A DNA stretch of 64,000 nt from contig NZ_KB908098.1 in assembly GCF_000382345.1 (NCBI RefSeq), positions 1 to 64,000 on the forward strand, written 5' to 3'. Origin of the DNA: Massilia niastensis DSM 21313. Its GTDB lineage: Bacteria > Pseudomonadota > Gammaproteobacteria > Burkholderiales > Burkholderiaceae_D. Below are positions 37,074 to 45,786 of the stretch, in pieces. The position numbers were made by a program, and so were the translations under genes. Every line of letters starts with the position of its first letter. The stretch's first letter is position 1. The notes under the pieces are model-generated. The model saw nothing but the letters and a program-made list of their open reading frames with translations. It was not told the DNA's origin and did not search any database.

Positions 37074-37097
37074 GGTGCAGGAGCGGGTACGCCGGCA

Positions 37098-37946
37098 TCA
37101 GGCCTGCATTGCGGCCGCCCCTTGCGGTGACTCCGCCGCGACCCCTTCGATCATCCCGCGCACGTGGTGGCAGAACCCGGCCGGGTTCTCCAGCATCATC
37201 ATGTGTCCCGTAGCGGGCACCACGAGTTCCCGGCGCGCCGCCGCGCGCACCCAGTCCGGCACATCCCAGCCGGAGACGCTGCGTTCGCCCGCCAGCAGGT
37301 AGAGCGGGGTGCGTGCGACCACGCGGCGCACCAGCTCCAGGTAGGCCGGCGCGCCGGTTTCCTTGACGACCGAGGTCGCCATGGCGAGCACCGTGGCGGC
37401 GCTCTGGTTCTTCAGGATGGCATCGGCCCAGGCCAGCCGTTCGGCGCTGGGGGCGATCTCTCCGCGCGCCAGGAAGCCTTCCGGGTCGGCCGCCATCACG
37501 CGATATTGTTGTTCCCACTCTTCGACCGGGGTGGCCGCGATCCTTGAGCACCAGAAGGCGTCCTTGAGGGTGAAATTTCCCTCCACGCTGATCAGGCCGG
37601 CGATCAGCTCCGGAATCCGGTCTGCAACCAGCATGGCGACCGCGCCGCCGACGCTGTGGCCCAGGAGCCAGATGGGCGCGCCGAAGCGCTCGCGGATGGT
37701 CCGGACGATGGCGTCCGCCTGCAGATGCAGGTCGATCGTTTCGGGCGGGACGGCGTCGGCCCTGCTGCCATAGCCCAGCTGGTCGGGGGCGAGCAGGTCC
37801 AGCCCGGCCAGGCGGCTGCCCGGTGCGAAGTAGGCTATCGACCCCAGCAGGCCGTGGATCAGCAACAGGTGTGGTTGATTGACGCTGGTCCCACCGGTTG
37901 TCGCGGCATCGTCGTGAGAAATACTGCAGTCGTAGTCACTACCCAT
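37098..37946 (-). CDS. Alpha/beta hydrolase
   Basis: A 282-residue soluble hydrolase: LLLIHGLLGS (27-36) oxyanion region, nucleophile GHSVGG (in IWLLGHSVGGAVAM), and catalytic His in PATGHMMML. The acid is probably in the LLAGERSVSGWD segment. No signal peptide. Single gene convergent with the diguanylate cyclase gene, 24 bp away. Substrate unknown. Confidence 0.82.
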   Translation of the reverse strand: MGSDYDCSISHDDAATTGGTSVNQPHLLLIHGLLGSIAYFAPGSRLAGLDLLAPDQLGYGSRADAVPPETIDLHLQADAIVRTIRERFGAPIWLLGHSVGGAVAMLVADRIPELIAGLISVEGNFTLKDAFWCSRIAATPVEEWEQQYRVMAADPEGFLARGEIAPSAERLAWADAILKNQSAATVLAMATSVVKETGAPAYLELVRRVVARTPLYLLAGERSVSGWDVPDWVRAAARRELVVPATGHMMMLENPAGFCHHVRGMIEGVAAESPQGAAAMQA

Positions 37947-38155
37947 CGGGGCACCTCGGATCTTGAATCGATGAGCTTATCAATGTTCAATCCTCAATAA
38001 TGCGCACTTTCTCACTGCCTTGGCCGGGCGAAGATCCATGCGGTGAAAAGTGGCATGACGCCGTCTGCCAACTTCGCTGGCTGGCTTCAGGTAATGGCAG
38101 CCACGGTGCTGTTCATTATAATTATCCGAACCGCTACATGGAGAGGAGACACGGC

Positions 38156-38479
38156 ATGGATCGATTCACTGGCGGCTGCCTGTGCGGCGACGTCCGGATT
38201 GTGGCCTCAGGACGGCCATACCGGGTTGGCCTGTGTCATTGCCTCGACTGTCGCAAGCATCACGGAGCGCTTTTTTATGCTGCCGCGGTGTTCCCTCAGG
38301 ATGCGGTGGCGATCCATGGCGAAACACGCGACTATGCGGGGCGGTTTTTCTGTCCCCGCTGCGGCTCGTCCGTTTTTGCACGTAGCGCCGACGAAATCGA
38401 AGTGCACCTGGGAGCCCTGGATGCTCCGGACCAGCTGATGCCAACTTACGAAAGCTGGATTGTCCGCCGCGAGTCCTGA
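38156..38479 (+). CDS. GFA family (Gfa-like zinc) protein, C-terminus cut by a TGA stop
   Basis: A 107-residue protein of the glutathione-dependent formaldehyde-activating enzyme family. Zinc ligands: GGCLCGDVR (C8, C10), CHCLDCRK (CxCxxC type) and FCPRCGSSVF. It begins at 38156 with GAGAGGAG at 38141-38148. It ends WIVRRES followed by TGA, but the same frame continues LPPFPFTRGYERDRE to a TAG at 38546-38548. Family members typically read S/P-W-LPPF-x-RRYERDR at this point, so TGA appears to replace a Trp codon (TGG). The loss is ~22 C-terminal residues; the zinc sites remain. Confidence 0.85.
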   Translation: MDRFTGGCLCGDVRIVASGRPYRVGLCHCLDCRKHHGALFYAAAVFPQDAVAIHGETRDYAGRFFCPRCGSSVFARSADEIEVHLGALDAPDQLMPTYESWIVRRES

Positions 38480-38591
38480 CTGCCGCCATTTCCATTCACG
38501 AGAGGATACGAGCGCGATCGTGAAGCCACGGGTCGCTCCGGGGAGTAGGGTGGACGAATGGCGGGCGCGGGCGCCCGCCGGCATGAGCGTC

Positions 38592-38939
38592 TTATTCGTC
38601 GAAGTCCTCGGCCAGGTTCTTCCAGCCGCGGCTCTTGGCGAACGCGGCGAATTCCTCGGGCGCCTCGAGCACGATGACGCGGCTCTCCTGCAGGCCCGGA
38701 TCGCTATGGCCGAAGTCCGGCCCCTTGTACCCGACAGCGCGCAGGCGATCGACGATCTGGCGTACGAGCACAGTGTCCTTGTACGCGCCGGGATCGAGCT
38801 TGTTCGCGAACTCCACATACACGTCGATGATCCCGTAACCCTCGTCGAAGATGCGGATCGCCTTGACGTCGAGGGTACGGCCGTTGCCGTCCTTGGCCTG
38901 GAAAGGGCCGGACAGTTCAATATCGGAGTCAGTAGTCAT
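38592..38939 (-). CDS. Hypothetical protein, possible regulatory or small alpha/beta domain
   Basis: A 115-residue soluble protein (MTTDSDIELSGPFQAKDGNG...) with alternating strands and helices (VKAIRIFDEGYGIIDVYVEF, VLVRQIVDRLRAVGYKG) and an acidic end. Codon use is normal for this genome. The start could be 38951, four codons earlier; neither has a strong ribosome site. It stands alone; the next gene to its right is an IS transposase. No family recognised. Confidence 0.65.
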   Translation of the reverse strand: MTTDSDIELSGPFQAKDGNGRTLDVKAIRIFDEGYGIIDVYVEFANKLDPGAYKDTVLVRQIVDRLRAVGYKGPDFGHSDPGLQESRVIVLEAPEEFAAFAKSRGWKNLAEDFDE

Positions 38940-39079
38940 GGATTGAAGCATACCATCAGGGCGCGCCTCCCGGGGTCAGGCAGCAGTCGACACTGAGCGT
39001 CGGGTGGTGTCACTGCTGGGGGCGACCTGTCCGATACGATGGTTTTTCATGGATTGAATTGAAAAGACCTCGCAAAATC

Positions 39080-39087
39080 AACACCTA
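39080..39087. repeat. Left copy of the 8-bp target-site duplication (AACACCTA)
   Basis: AACACCTA lies immediately outside the left inverted repeat of the IS and is repeated exactly at 40145-40152, just outside the right end. An 8-bp duplication is characteristic of IS1595-family insertion and shows that the element moved here as a unit. Confidence 0.92.
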
Positions 39088-40144
39088 GGCGCTGTCACCT
39101 TTGTATATGGAAGAGCCCGATCGCGGCCCTGAGCAATTGTTCTGCGGAACTGATGCGCCCGCCGTCCAGCGCCCATTGCCAGCCGAGATAGTTGGGCAGG
39201 TAGCGCGACGCGACGCCGTGGAAGCGCGCCAGCCACTCACGAAAACGCCGGTGATAGGCATTCACGTTCTGCACGTGGATGGCGCCACGCACCCGCTCGC
39301 CGGCGCGCAGGCTGACGGTCTGGTGCGCGATGCCGGCTTCGCGGGCGAACGCGCGGTAGGCGGCGTGCGGGTCGGTCACCAGCAGGACCTCGGGATCGAG
39401 CACCGGCCGCAGGTGCTGGTGCAGCTGGCGGGTGGTGACCGCGCCCCGTCCCGTGACATAGTCGACGGTCTGCCCCGTGCGATCGCGCGCCACCAGGATG
39501 CAGTCGAGTTCCCGCGAGATGCCGCGCCGCCTGGCCACGCCGCCACGCTTGCGCGGTGGACGATCGAGCTTGCGCGATCCCTTTTGCGATTCGAGCAGGA
39601 ACATTTCGTCGGCCTCGGCAATGCCTTTTAAACTGCTTGGCCGGTCGAGTTTGGCCAGGTGCAGGAAGCGGTGGCGCCAGCGAAAGCTCGTATTCCGATG
39701 CACGCCCACCGCCTTGGCCGCCGCCCGGACCGACTTCGAGTCGAGCATCGTGTCCAGGTAGTCGAGCCATTTCGCGCGGTGCCGCAGCCGCGCCAGCGGC
39801 GTGCCGGTGAGGTCGTTGAAGGTGCGCCCGCACTGGCGGCAGCGGTAGCGCTGCAAGCCATTGGCATGGCCGTGCCGGTGGCAACACTTGCTTGCGCAGG
39901 CGGGACAGCAGCGCCGGGCCGCCCTGGCCTGCGCGATCGCTTCGACGACCCGGTCCAGGCCAACGGCCGGACGCAGGGCTTGCAGCACCTGTGCCCGCTG
40001 GGGCCGGGTCAGCCCCGGCAGCCGTTTCAGCCACCTCTTGAAACTCGCCGCCTTCATCCTGCCTCCGCCCTTGATGCGATAGGCGTTGGACCAGGCAAAA
40101 GCTCAACAGTTCATAGCGGCCCAACAGGAAACGGTGACATCGCC
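39088..40144 (-). mobile_element. Complete IS1595-family insertion sequence, 1057 bp
   Basis: The element is bounded by terminal inverted repeats: left GGCGCTGTCACC-TTTG..., right (reverse complement) GGCGATGTCACCGTTT.... They agree in 11 of the first 12 bases and again in the following T-run. Perfect 8-bp target duplications (AACACCTA) flank it. One transposase gene fills nearly the whole length. All parts look intact, so the insertion is recent and possibly still mobile. Confidence 0.92.
39095..40057 (-). CDS. IS1595 family transposase
   Basis: A 320-residue transposase. An N-terminal zinc ribbon (CCPACASKCCHRHGHANG, then YRCRQCGRTF) is followed by a helix-turn-helix region (VRAAAKAVGVHRNTSFRWRHRF) and the ISXO2-like catalytic domain with the acidic sites EADEMF (D/E), LLVTDPHAAYRAF and NYLGW-type end. 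IS1595-family enzymes use a DDN/DDH(E) triad. The ORF is complete and in frame, and the TIR and target duplication surround it. Confidence 0.92.
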   Translation of the reverse strand: MKAASFKRWLKRLPGLTRPQRAQVLQALRPAVGLDRVVEAIAQARAARRCCPACASKCCHRHGHANGLQRYRCRQCGRTFNDLTGTPLARLRHRAKWLDYLDTMLDSKSVRAAAKAVGVHRNTSFRWRHRFLHLAKLDRPSSLKGIAEADEMFLLESQKGSRKLDRPPRKRGGVARRRGISRELDCILVARDRTGQTVDYVTGRGAVTTRQLHQHLRPVLDPEVLLVTDPHAAYRAFAREAGIAHQTVSLRAGERVRGAIHVQNVNAYHRRFREWLARFHGVASRYLPNYLGWQWALDGGRISSAEQLLRAAIGLFHIQR

Positions 40145-40152
40145 AACACCTA
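40145..40152. repeat. Right copy of the 8-bp target-site duplication (AACACCTA)
   Basis: Exact repeat of 39080-39087 just outside the right end of the IS. It runs directly into the hairpin at 40149-40175, so the element landed at the edge of that hairpin. Confidence 0.92.
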
Positions 40153-40175
40153 TGACAGGCAAGGCCTGTCATAGG
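40149..40175. terminator. Strong hairpin 46 bp beyond the Bug gene, interrupted in context by the IS
   Basis: CCTATGACAGGC-aag-GCCTGTCATAGG is a perfect 12-bp stem with a 3-base loop. It lies downstream of the minus-strand Bug receptor gene and probably ended its transcript. No T-run follows in the present sequence because the IS inserted at its left flank, 4 bp inside the duplicated target; the original flank reads gattttgcgag. A second small dyad (ggcta...tagcc) overlaps its right side at 40174-40191. Confidence 0.55.
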
Positions 40176-40220
40176 CTATCCATGTGTAGCCGATACAGGG
40201 AAACGAGTTGTTGCCCGTAT

Positions 40221-41180
40221 TTAATCCAGCTTGATATTTGCCTTCTTGATCACGTTTTGCCAGTAGTCAAGCTCCGTGTTCACCAGGCTGTTCAAGGCCG
40301 CCGGATTCAGGTAGCGCACTTCGACGCCTTGGGCGGCGGCCTGCTTCCTGGCTTCAGGCGTCTCCAGCGCTTGCTTCACACTCTCGCTAAGTTGCGTCAC
40401 CAGGGCGGGTGGGGTGCCCGCCGGGGCAAACAGCCCGACCCAGGCTTCCAGCGTAAATTCAGGCAAGCCGGCTTCGGCCGTGGTGGGTACCGTCGGCATC
40501 ATCGGATGATGGGTCTTGCCGGCAACCGCCAGTGCCTTCAGCTTGCCGGACTGGACGTGCTGCATCACCGATGGCGGCGTGGTGATGAATATCTGCACTT
40601 GTCCGGACAGCACGTCCGAAATCGCCTGGCCGGAACCTTTGTAGGGAACGTGCAGCATGTCGGTGCCAGTCTGCTGCTTGAACAATTCGGTCCCGATATG
40701 CGACAGCGAGCCATTGCCTTGGGAAGCGTAGGAGACCTTGCCGGGGTTCTTTTTCAGGTAGGCGATCAGTTCGCGCAGATTATTGACGGGCAGCGAAGGA
40801 TGCACGGCGATGACGTTGGTGGCAGCGACAAGCAGCGCTACCGGCGTGAAATCCTTCGGCGCCCACGGCAGCTTCGTCATCAGAGCTGGGTTGGCTGTGT
40901 GATAAGCCGAATACGACACCAGCAGGGTAGCGCCGTCCGGTGCGGAGCGGGCAACCATCTGGTAAGCGATATTCCCGCTACCGCCAGGGCGGTTGTCGAC
41001 CACGACTGTATGTTTGAGTATTTGTCCCAGCGGTTGGCCTATCACGCGGGCGGCGGTGTCGACCACGCCACCGGGAGGATTGGGAACGATCAGGCTGATC
41101 GGCCTGGATGGCAGCGATTGGGCCAGTGCGACTGCGGAGGAGGTGAGCAGCAGCATGCTGCAGGCAAGTTTGCGGAACAT
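40221..41180 (-). CDS. Bug/TctC family periplasmic solute receptor
   Basis: A 319-residue exported protein: signal peptide ~1-20 (ACSMLLLTSSAVALA) and the two-lobe Bug fold with IRVIVPNPPGG-like ISLIVPNPPGG (28-38), VVDNRPGGSGNIA, the HVPYKGSGQAISDVLSGQV segment and a late LFAPAGTPP. The Bug family is greatly expanded in Burkholderiales and binds carboxylates or similar compounds for TctAB transport or sensing; no TctAB pair is nearby. It is divergent from the CoA-transferase remnant and leuCD-like genes, so the ligand may be their dicarboxylate substrate. Confidence 0.9.
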   Translation of the reverse strand: MFRKLACSMLLLTSSAVALAQSLPSRPISLIVPNPPGGVVDTAARVIGQPLGQILKHTVVVDNRPGGSGNIAYQMVARSAPDGATLLVSYSAYHTANPALMTKLPWAPKDFTPVALLVAATNVIAVHPSLPVNNLRELIAYLKKNPGKVSYASQGNGSLSHIGTELFKQQTGTDMLHVPYKGSGQAISDVLSGQVQIFITTPPSVMQHVQSGKLKALAVAGKTHHPMMPTVPTTAEAGLPEFTLEAWVGLFAPAGTPPALVTQLSESVKQALETPEARKQAAAQGVEVRYLNPAALNSLVNTELDYWQNVIKKANIKLD

Positions 41181-41310
41181 CGTGAGTCTCCTGTGAATTT
41201 AGTTTTGAATTGGCGCCGCTCTCGACTGCGGGATTCCAGGTAAAGCACGGGTACAGGGCAAATTTACCGATTTATTGGCAGTTCGGTATTCGTATTATCG
41301 ACCGTCCTGC

Positions 41311-41346
41311 CTTCGCATTTCACGAAGCCTTCGCATTCCACGAAGC
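41311..41346. promoter_or_regulatory. Tandem 18-bp dyad, candidate LysR operator
   Basis: CTTCGCATTTCACGAAGC is followed directly by CTTCGCATTCCACGAAGC (one mismatch). Each copy is itself an interrupted palindrome CTTCG-N7-CGAAG and contains the T-N11-A core of LysR-type regulators. The pair lies in the divergent region between the Bug gene and the leuCD-side genes. The LysR protein encoded at 43965 is the obvious candidate to bind it, but this is inference. Confidence 0.55.
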
Positions 41347-41434
41347 CCGAATTGCCGATTTAGAACTACCGCTCTCCCGCGCCTTGGGGTCACACTTGAC
41401 AGCGGCATCCCCGCTTCGAGGTCGACCTTCGACA

Positions 41435-41734
41435 ATGACTCATCAGGTTCTGTCCGGCATCCGGATTCCGGAGTCAGGACAGTTGGTCGCCGGGCCGGTC
41501 GCCGCCACAAGCTTTGCCGGTTCTGGCGCGGAAGTGATCGAAGTAGAAACGCCGGGCGACGGCGACCCCTGGCTTCGGGAAAGACGGCGTCCCTTCGGGC
41601 CGCATCGATGCGGCCAAGGATGTCGCCGGGGATGGGCACTGTCGGGCGCGCGGCGTGATTGAAAACGTACAGGGCGTGGACGGGCTGGAAGTTTCAGCAG
41701 CAGGCTTTGCTCACCGGTCGAGCAATCAATTTAC
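41435..41734 (+). pseudogene. Remnant of a CaiB/BaiF family III CoA-transferase gene with internal deletion
   Basis: From the ATG at 41435 the frame reads MTHQVLSGIRIPESGQLVAG followed by [26 protein letters not shown], a good match to the N-terminus of family III CoA-transferases. The homology then stops. About 50 bp further, in the next frame, [21 protein letters not shown] resembles the C-terminal part of the same family. A full gene is ~1200 bp, so roughly 900 bp were lost and the frame was shifted. The C-terminal piece runs in frame into leuC. The enzyme cannot be functional. Confidence 0.7.
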
Positions 41735-41768
41735 AAGCGTAAGTCACGGGATGGAGGGACAGAAGAAC

Positions 41769-43172
41769 ATGGCACAAACTCTTTACGACAAGCTGTGGGC
41801 CCGGCATGCGGTGCATGTCGAGGAAGATGGCACCACGCTGCTGTATGTCGATCGCCATCTGCTCAACGAGGTCATGAGCCCGCAGGCATTCGAAGGCTTG
41901 CGCATGCATGAGCGCAAGGTGTGGCGCATCGCCTCGAACCTTGCGGTAGCCGATCACAACATTCCGACCACCGCGCGCAGCGCCGGCATCGACGATCCGG
42001 TTTCGCGCCTGCAGGTCGAGACGCTGACGAAGAACTGTGGCGAATTCGCCATTACTGAAATCAGCATGGCGGATAAGCGGCAGGGCATCGTGCACGTCAT
42101 CGGGCCCGAGCAGGGCATCACCCTGCCGGGCTTGAGCGTGGTGTGCGGCGACAGCCATACCAGCACCCATGGCGCATTTGCTTGCCTGGCGTTCGGCATC
42201 GGCACCTCCGAAGTCGAGCATGTACTGGCGACGCAATGCCTGCTCGGCAAGAAATCGAAGAACATGCTGGTGAGCTTCGACGGCCAGCTGCCTGCGGGCG
42301 TCACGGCCAAGGACATGGCGCTGGCCATGATCGGCAAGATCGGTACCGCCGGAGCGACGGGCTACGCGATCGAGTATGCCGGAGAGGCGGTCAGCGCCTT
42401 GTCGATGGAAGGCCGCATGACCTTGTGCAACCTGACGGTGGAAGCCGGCGCCCGCTGCGGCATGATTGCCGTGGACGATAAAACGATCGGCTACCTGCAA
42501 GGCCGGCCGCAAGCGCCGCGCGGAGAACAATGGGAACGGGCGGTGGCGTACTGGCGCACCCTCAAGAGCGACGTGGACGCGGTGTTTGACCAGCTTGTGA
42601 CGATCGACGTGACCCAGATCAAGCCCCAGGTCACGTGGGGAACTTCCCCTGAGATGGTGACCACAGTCGACGGCATGGTGCCCGATCCGGCGCAAGAGCC
42701 GGACCCGGTCAAGCGCGCCGGCATCGAGCATGCGCTGGCCTACATGGGGCTGGCGCCCCGTACGCCGATTACCGATATCCATGTCGACGTCGTATTCATC
42801 GGCTCCTGCACCAACTCGCGCATCGAAGACTTGCGCGCCGCCGCTGCCATCGTGCGCGGCAGGCAGGTGGCGCACAACGTGCAGCTGGCCATGGTGGTGC
42901 CGGGCTCCGGGCTGGTCAAGCAGCAGGCCGAGGCCGAAGGACTGGATGCCATCTTCAAGGAGGCGGGGTTTGAATGGCGCGAGCCGGGCTGCTCGATGTG
43001 CCTGGGTATGAATGCCGACCAGCTGCAGCCGGGGCAACGCTCTGCCTCGACCTCGAACCGCAACTTCGAGGGAAGGCAGGGCGCCGGCGGGCGTACCCAT
43101 CTGGTCAGCCCGGAAATGGCCGCCGCCGCCGCCGTCATGGGACACTTTGTCGATATAAGGGATTGGCATTAA
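41769..43172 (+). CDS. leuC: 3-isopropylmalate dehydratase large subunit (LeuC family)
   Basis: A 467-residue aconitase-superfamily subunit. The [4Fe-4S] ligands are visible in [18 protein letters not shown] and CSMCLGMN; other conserved blocks are [30 protein letters not shown] (region ~128-158) and TVDGMVPDP. The start at 41769 is supported by GGAGGG at 41753-41758; longer versions in frame run into CoA-transferase remnant. It overlaps leuD by 1 bp. Located away from leuB and beside a Bug receptor and a LysR regulator, it may act in catabolism of a citramalate- or malate-like compound rather than in leucine synthesis. Confidence 0.92.
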   Translation: MAQTLYDKLWARHAVHVEEDGTTLLYVDRHLLNEVMSPQAFEGLRMHERKVWRIASNLAVADHNIPTTARSAGIDDPVSRLQVETLTKNCGEFAITEISMADKRQGIVHVIGPEQGITLPGLSVVCGDSHTSTHGAFACLAFGIGTSEVEHVLATQCLLGKKSKNMLVSFDGQLPAGVTAKDMALAMIGKIGTAGATGYAIEYAGEAVSALSMEGRMTLCNLTVEAGARCGMIAVDDKTIGYLQGRPQAPRGEQWERAVAYWRTLKSDVDAVFDQLVTIDVTQIKPQVTWGTSPEMVTTVDGMVPDPAQEPDPVKRAGIEHALAYMGLAPRTPITDIHVDVVFIGSCTNSRIEDLRAAAAIVRGRQVAHNVQLAMVVPGSGLVKQQAEAEGLDAIFKEAGFEWREPGCSMCLGMNADQLQPGQRSASTSNRNFEGRQGAGGRTHLVSPEMAAAAAVMGHFVDIRDWH

Positions 43173-43810
43173 TGGAAACGTTCACCATACATGAAGGGCT
43201 GGTCGTGCCGCTGGACCGCGGCAATGTCGATACCGATGCCATCGTTCCGAAGCAGTTTTTGAAATCCATACGGCGTTCCGGTTTTGGTGTGAATCTGTTC
43301 GATGCCTGGCGCTACCTGGACATCGGCGAGCCGGACCAGGATTGCAGCAAGCGGCCGCTGAACCCGGATTTTGTGCTGAACCAGCCGCGCTATCAGGGCG
43401 CGAGCATCATGCTCGCCCGTGAGAATTTCGGCTGCGGAAGTTCGCGTGAGCATGCCCCCTGGGCCCTGGCTGACTACGGCTTCCGCGTCATCATCGCGCC
43501 TTCCTTTGCTGAAATTTTCTATAACAATTGCTTCAAGAATGGCTTGCTGCCGATTGTTCTTGCGGAACAGGAAGTCGACGACTTGTTCAAGGCTTGCGAG
43601 AGTACGCCCGGTTTCCGGTTGACCGTCGACCTGCCGGCACAAATTGTCGCCTGGCCAGGCAAGCAGCGGGTAAGCTCGTTCGAGGTGGATCCTTCGCGCA
43701 AGCACCGCCTGCTTCATGGCTTGGACGACATTGCGCTGACAATCAGCCATTCCGACAAGATCAAGGCATATGAAGCATGGCGAAAGCAGGAGGAAGACTG
43801 GGTATTCTGA
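43172..43810 (+). CDS. leuD: 3-isopropylmalate dehydratase small subunit (LeuD family)
   Basis: A 212-residue partner of LeuC. Swivel-domain motifs are present: [15 protein letters not shown] (20-34), the [49 protein letters not shown] region. Stop of leuC and start of leuD overlap (TAATG), ensuring equal translation. The pair makes a complete hydro-lyase. Whether this is the only leuCD of the genome cannot be told from this window; the catabolic context suggests a paralogue. Confidence 0.93.
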   Translation: METFTIHEGLVVPLDRGNVDTDAIVPKQFLKSIRRSGFGVNLFDAWRYLDIGEPDQDCSKRPLNPDFVLNQPRYQGASIMLARENFGCGSSREHAPWALADYGFRVIIAPSFAEIFYNNCFKNGLLPIVLAEQEVDDLFKACESTPGFRLTVDLPAQIVAWPGKQRVSSFEVDPSRKHRLLHGLDDIALTISHSDKIKAYEAWRKQEEDWVF

Positions 43811-43964
43811 GGTTCGGCGGATCGCTCCGCAAGGCTGTGGGGGCTGGCGGCGCGTTCCGCCGTCGCCGCCTCGACTGGCCTTTGCGCGCACCCGCGGACA
43901 AGAGCCCCGTGCGCGTGTGGCAAAATGAACGCTTGCCGACATCGGTGCATCAAGGAGAGCGCTT

Positions 43965-44891
43965 GTGAACTATGCGCGGTTCGATCTGGTCACGCTCAAC
44001 CTGTTCATTGAAGTTGCGCGCACCGGCAGCATTACACGCGGCGCGCAGCAGTCCAATCTTGCCATGGCTGCCGCGAGCAAGCGCATCTCGGACCTGGAAA
44101 CCCACCTGGGAGCCAGGCTGCTTTACCGCCACGCCAATGGCGTCACCCTGACGGATGCCGGCCATACCTGTTTCCAGCATGCGCTCGGCATTCTCCAGGA
44201 TGTCGACAAGATGTCGGGCGCGCTGTCCGATTTCGCTGCAGGCAGCCGGGGGCAGGTACGCATCTGGGCGAATACGTCCGCCATCACCCAGTTCCTTCCC
44301 GACGACTTGACCCGTTTCCGGCGCGAGCACCCTGGTATCCGGATCAGCCTGGAAGAGCGCAACAGCGGCGACGTGGTGGCCGCGGTGCGTGAAAACCGTG
44401 CCGATATCGGCCTCTTTGCCGACCGCACCGCGGTTGGCGACGTGGAAGTGTTCGATTACCGCAAGGACCAACTGGTACTGATTGTTTCCCAGGACCATCC
44501 GCTGGCCACGCATGCAAGCGTGGCGCTTGCCGATGCCTTGGACTATGAATTTGTCAGCCTGTCGGAAGCGACTTCGCTTGCCGAGCGGCTGCGCGCGGAA
44601 TGCAGCCGGCTTGAGAAGCCACTGAAGCTGAGCATCCAGGTGCGCAGCTTCGACGCGGTCTGCCGGATGGTGATGGTCGGCCTGGGCATCGGCGTCCTGC
44701 CGTATCTGGCAGCCGAACCGCATGTGCGCTCGATGGGCCTGAAACTGATTACGCTGACCGACGACTGGGCGGAGCGCACCCTGCTGCTGGCGCTGCGCAG
44801 CACCTTGGCGCCGCCAATGCCGGTCAGGCTGCTGGCCAGCAGCCTCAGCGCCGATGCGGCGAGGGCGATCAAGCTGTCGAACAGCGTGTAG
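43965..44891 (+). CDS. LysR family transcriptional regulator
   Basis: A 308-residue LTTR with GTG start at 43965 after AAGGAGAG (43952-43959). The N-terminal wHTH is clear (LNLFIEVARTGSITRGAQQSNLAMAAASKRISDLE region 11-45; note the relaxed helix), with LGARLLYRHANGVTLTDAG. The effector domain runs ~95-300 (IRISLEERNSGDVVAAVRENRADIGLFAD). It follows leuCD by 154 bp and probably regulates that operon and the Bug gene via the tandem dyads at 41311-41346. Confidence 0.88.
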   Translation: MNYARFDLVTLNLFIEVARTGSITRGAQQSNLAMAAASKRISDLETHLGARLLYRHANGVTLTDAGHTCFQHALGILQDVDKMSGALSDFAAGSRGQVRIWANTSAITQFLPDDLTRFRREHPGIRISLEERNSGDVVAAVRENRADIGLFADRTAVGDVEVFDYRKDQLVLIVSQDHPLATHASVALADALDYEFVSLSEATSLAERLRAECSRLEKPLKLSIQVRSFDAVCRMVMVGLGIGVLPYLAAEPHVRSMGLKLITLTDDWAERTLLLALRSTLAPPMPVRLLASSLSADAARAIKLSNSV

Positions 44892-45059
44892 ACGAAACCT
44901 GATGTTCGCTGCCCTCATCGTTCGCAACATGACTTCGTACGGCGCCAGCCGCCTGGGCTGGCCTGGTCAGGCAGGGGCAAGGGTGACGGAATGAAGTGGC
45001 CAACGGGGCCGAGCCTGATCGGCCTTTCCCTATGGGTCTAGCATAGAAAAGAAACCGCC

Positions 45060-45704
45060 ATGAAGCTGTATACCTATTTTCGCAGCTCTGCTGCATATCG
45101 CGTCCGCATTGCGCTGAACTTGAAGGGGATACAAGCCGAGCTGTTGCCTGTGGACCTGTTGAAGGACGGCGGGGAACAGTTCGGCGCCGCATACGACGCG
45201 CTCAACCCGTCTCACCTCGTACCCATGCTGGAGGACGATGGGATGCTGTCCACGCAATCGCTGGCCATCATCGAATATCTCGACGAGACCTGTCCAGGCA
45301 ATCCACTACTGCCGCGCACCCCACGGGAACGGGCCCGCGTTCGCGCGCTTTCCCAGGTCATCGCCTGTGATATCCACCCGCTCAACAACCTGCGCGTACT
45401 GAAGTACCTGAAAAGGAAGCTGAACGCCTCGCCCGAACAGCGGGATGAATGGTACCGCCACTGGATATCGCTGGGACTGGAAGCGCTGGAACGCCAGTTG
45501 GTGCGCGATCCCGAGACTGGCCTGTTCTGTCATGGCGATACCCCGACCATGGCTGACTGCTGCCTTGTTCCGCAACTGTACAACGCACGCAAATTCGACT
45601 GCGACCTGACGCCCTATGCAAGCCTGGTCGCCATTGCCGAACGCTGCGAGGCGCTGCCGGCGTTCCGCAATGCGCGGCCAGAGGAGCAGCAGGACGCTCG
45701 CTGA
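45060..45704 (+). CDS. maiA: Maleylacetoacetate isomerase (GST zeta class)
   Basis: A 214-residue GST-fold protein. The zeta signature SSAAYRVRIALNLK (about 9-22) contains the catalytic SSxxxRVR, followed by NPSHLVPML and TQSLAIIEYLDE in the thioredoxin fold and an all-helical C-terminal domain with ALSQVIACDIHPLNNLRVLKYL. It isomerises maleylacetoacetate (or maleylpyruvate) using glutathione as cofactor, in tyrosine, homogentisate or gentisate breakdown. The partner FAH is not adjacent (the FAH-type gene at 2759 is 42 kb away), so the pathway cannot be fixed. Confidence 0.9.
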   Translation: MKLYTYFRSSAAYRVRIALNLKGIQAELLPVDLLKDGGEQFGAAYDALNPSHLVPMLEDDGMLSTQSLAIIEYLDETCPGNPLLPRTPRERARVRALSQVIACDIHPLNNLRVLKYLKRKLNASPEQRDEWYRHWISLGLEALERQLVRDPETGLFCHGDTPTMADCCLVPQLYNARKFDCDLTPYASLVAIAERCEALPAFRNARPEEQQDAR

Positions 45705-45786
45705 ACGTCCCCATAGGCAAGAGCAAGCGACAGGAAGCGGTTGTACGAAGAGAGGCATGGCTTGCCGGCGCATGCCCCGGGCCATC

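Noticed and set aside
38477..38479. TGA in the GFA gene as a selenocysteine codon, given selD in the window
   Set aside because: The position corresponds to a conserved Trp, no SECIS-like hairpin is evident just downstream, and no selA, selB or selC is seen. A nonsense change is simpler.
41655..41768. Longer LeuC start with an extra N-terminal segment
   Set aside because: The added residues match the C-terminal remnant of a CoA-transferase, not LeuC, and the ribosome site fits the ATG at 41769.
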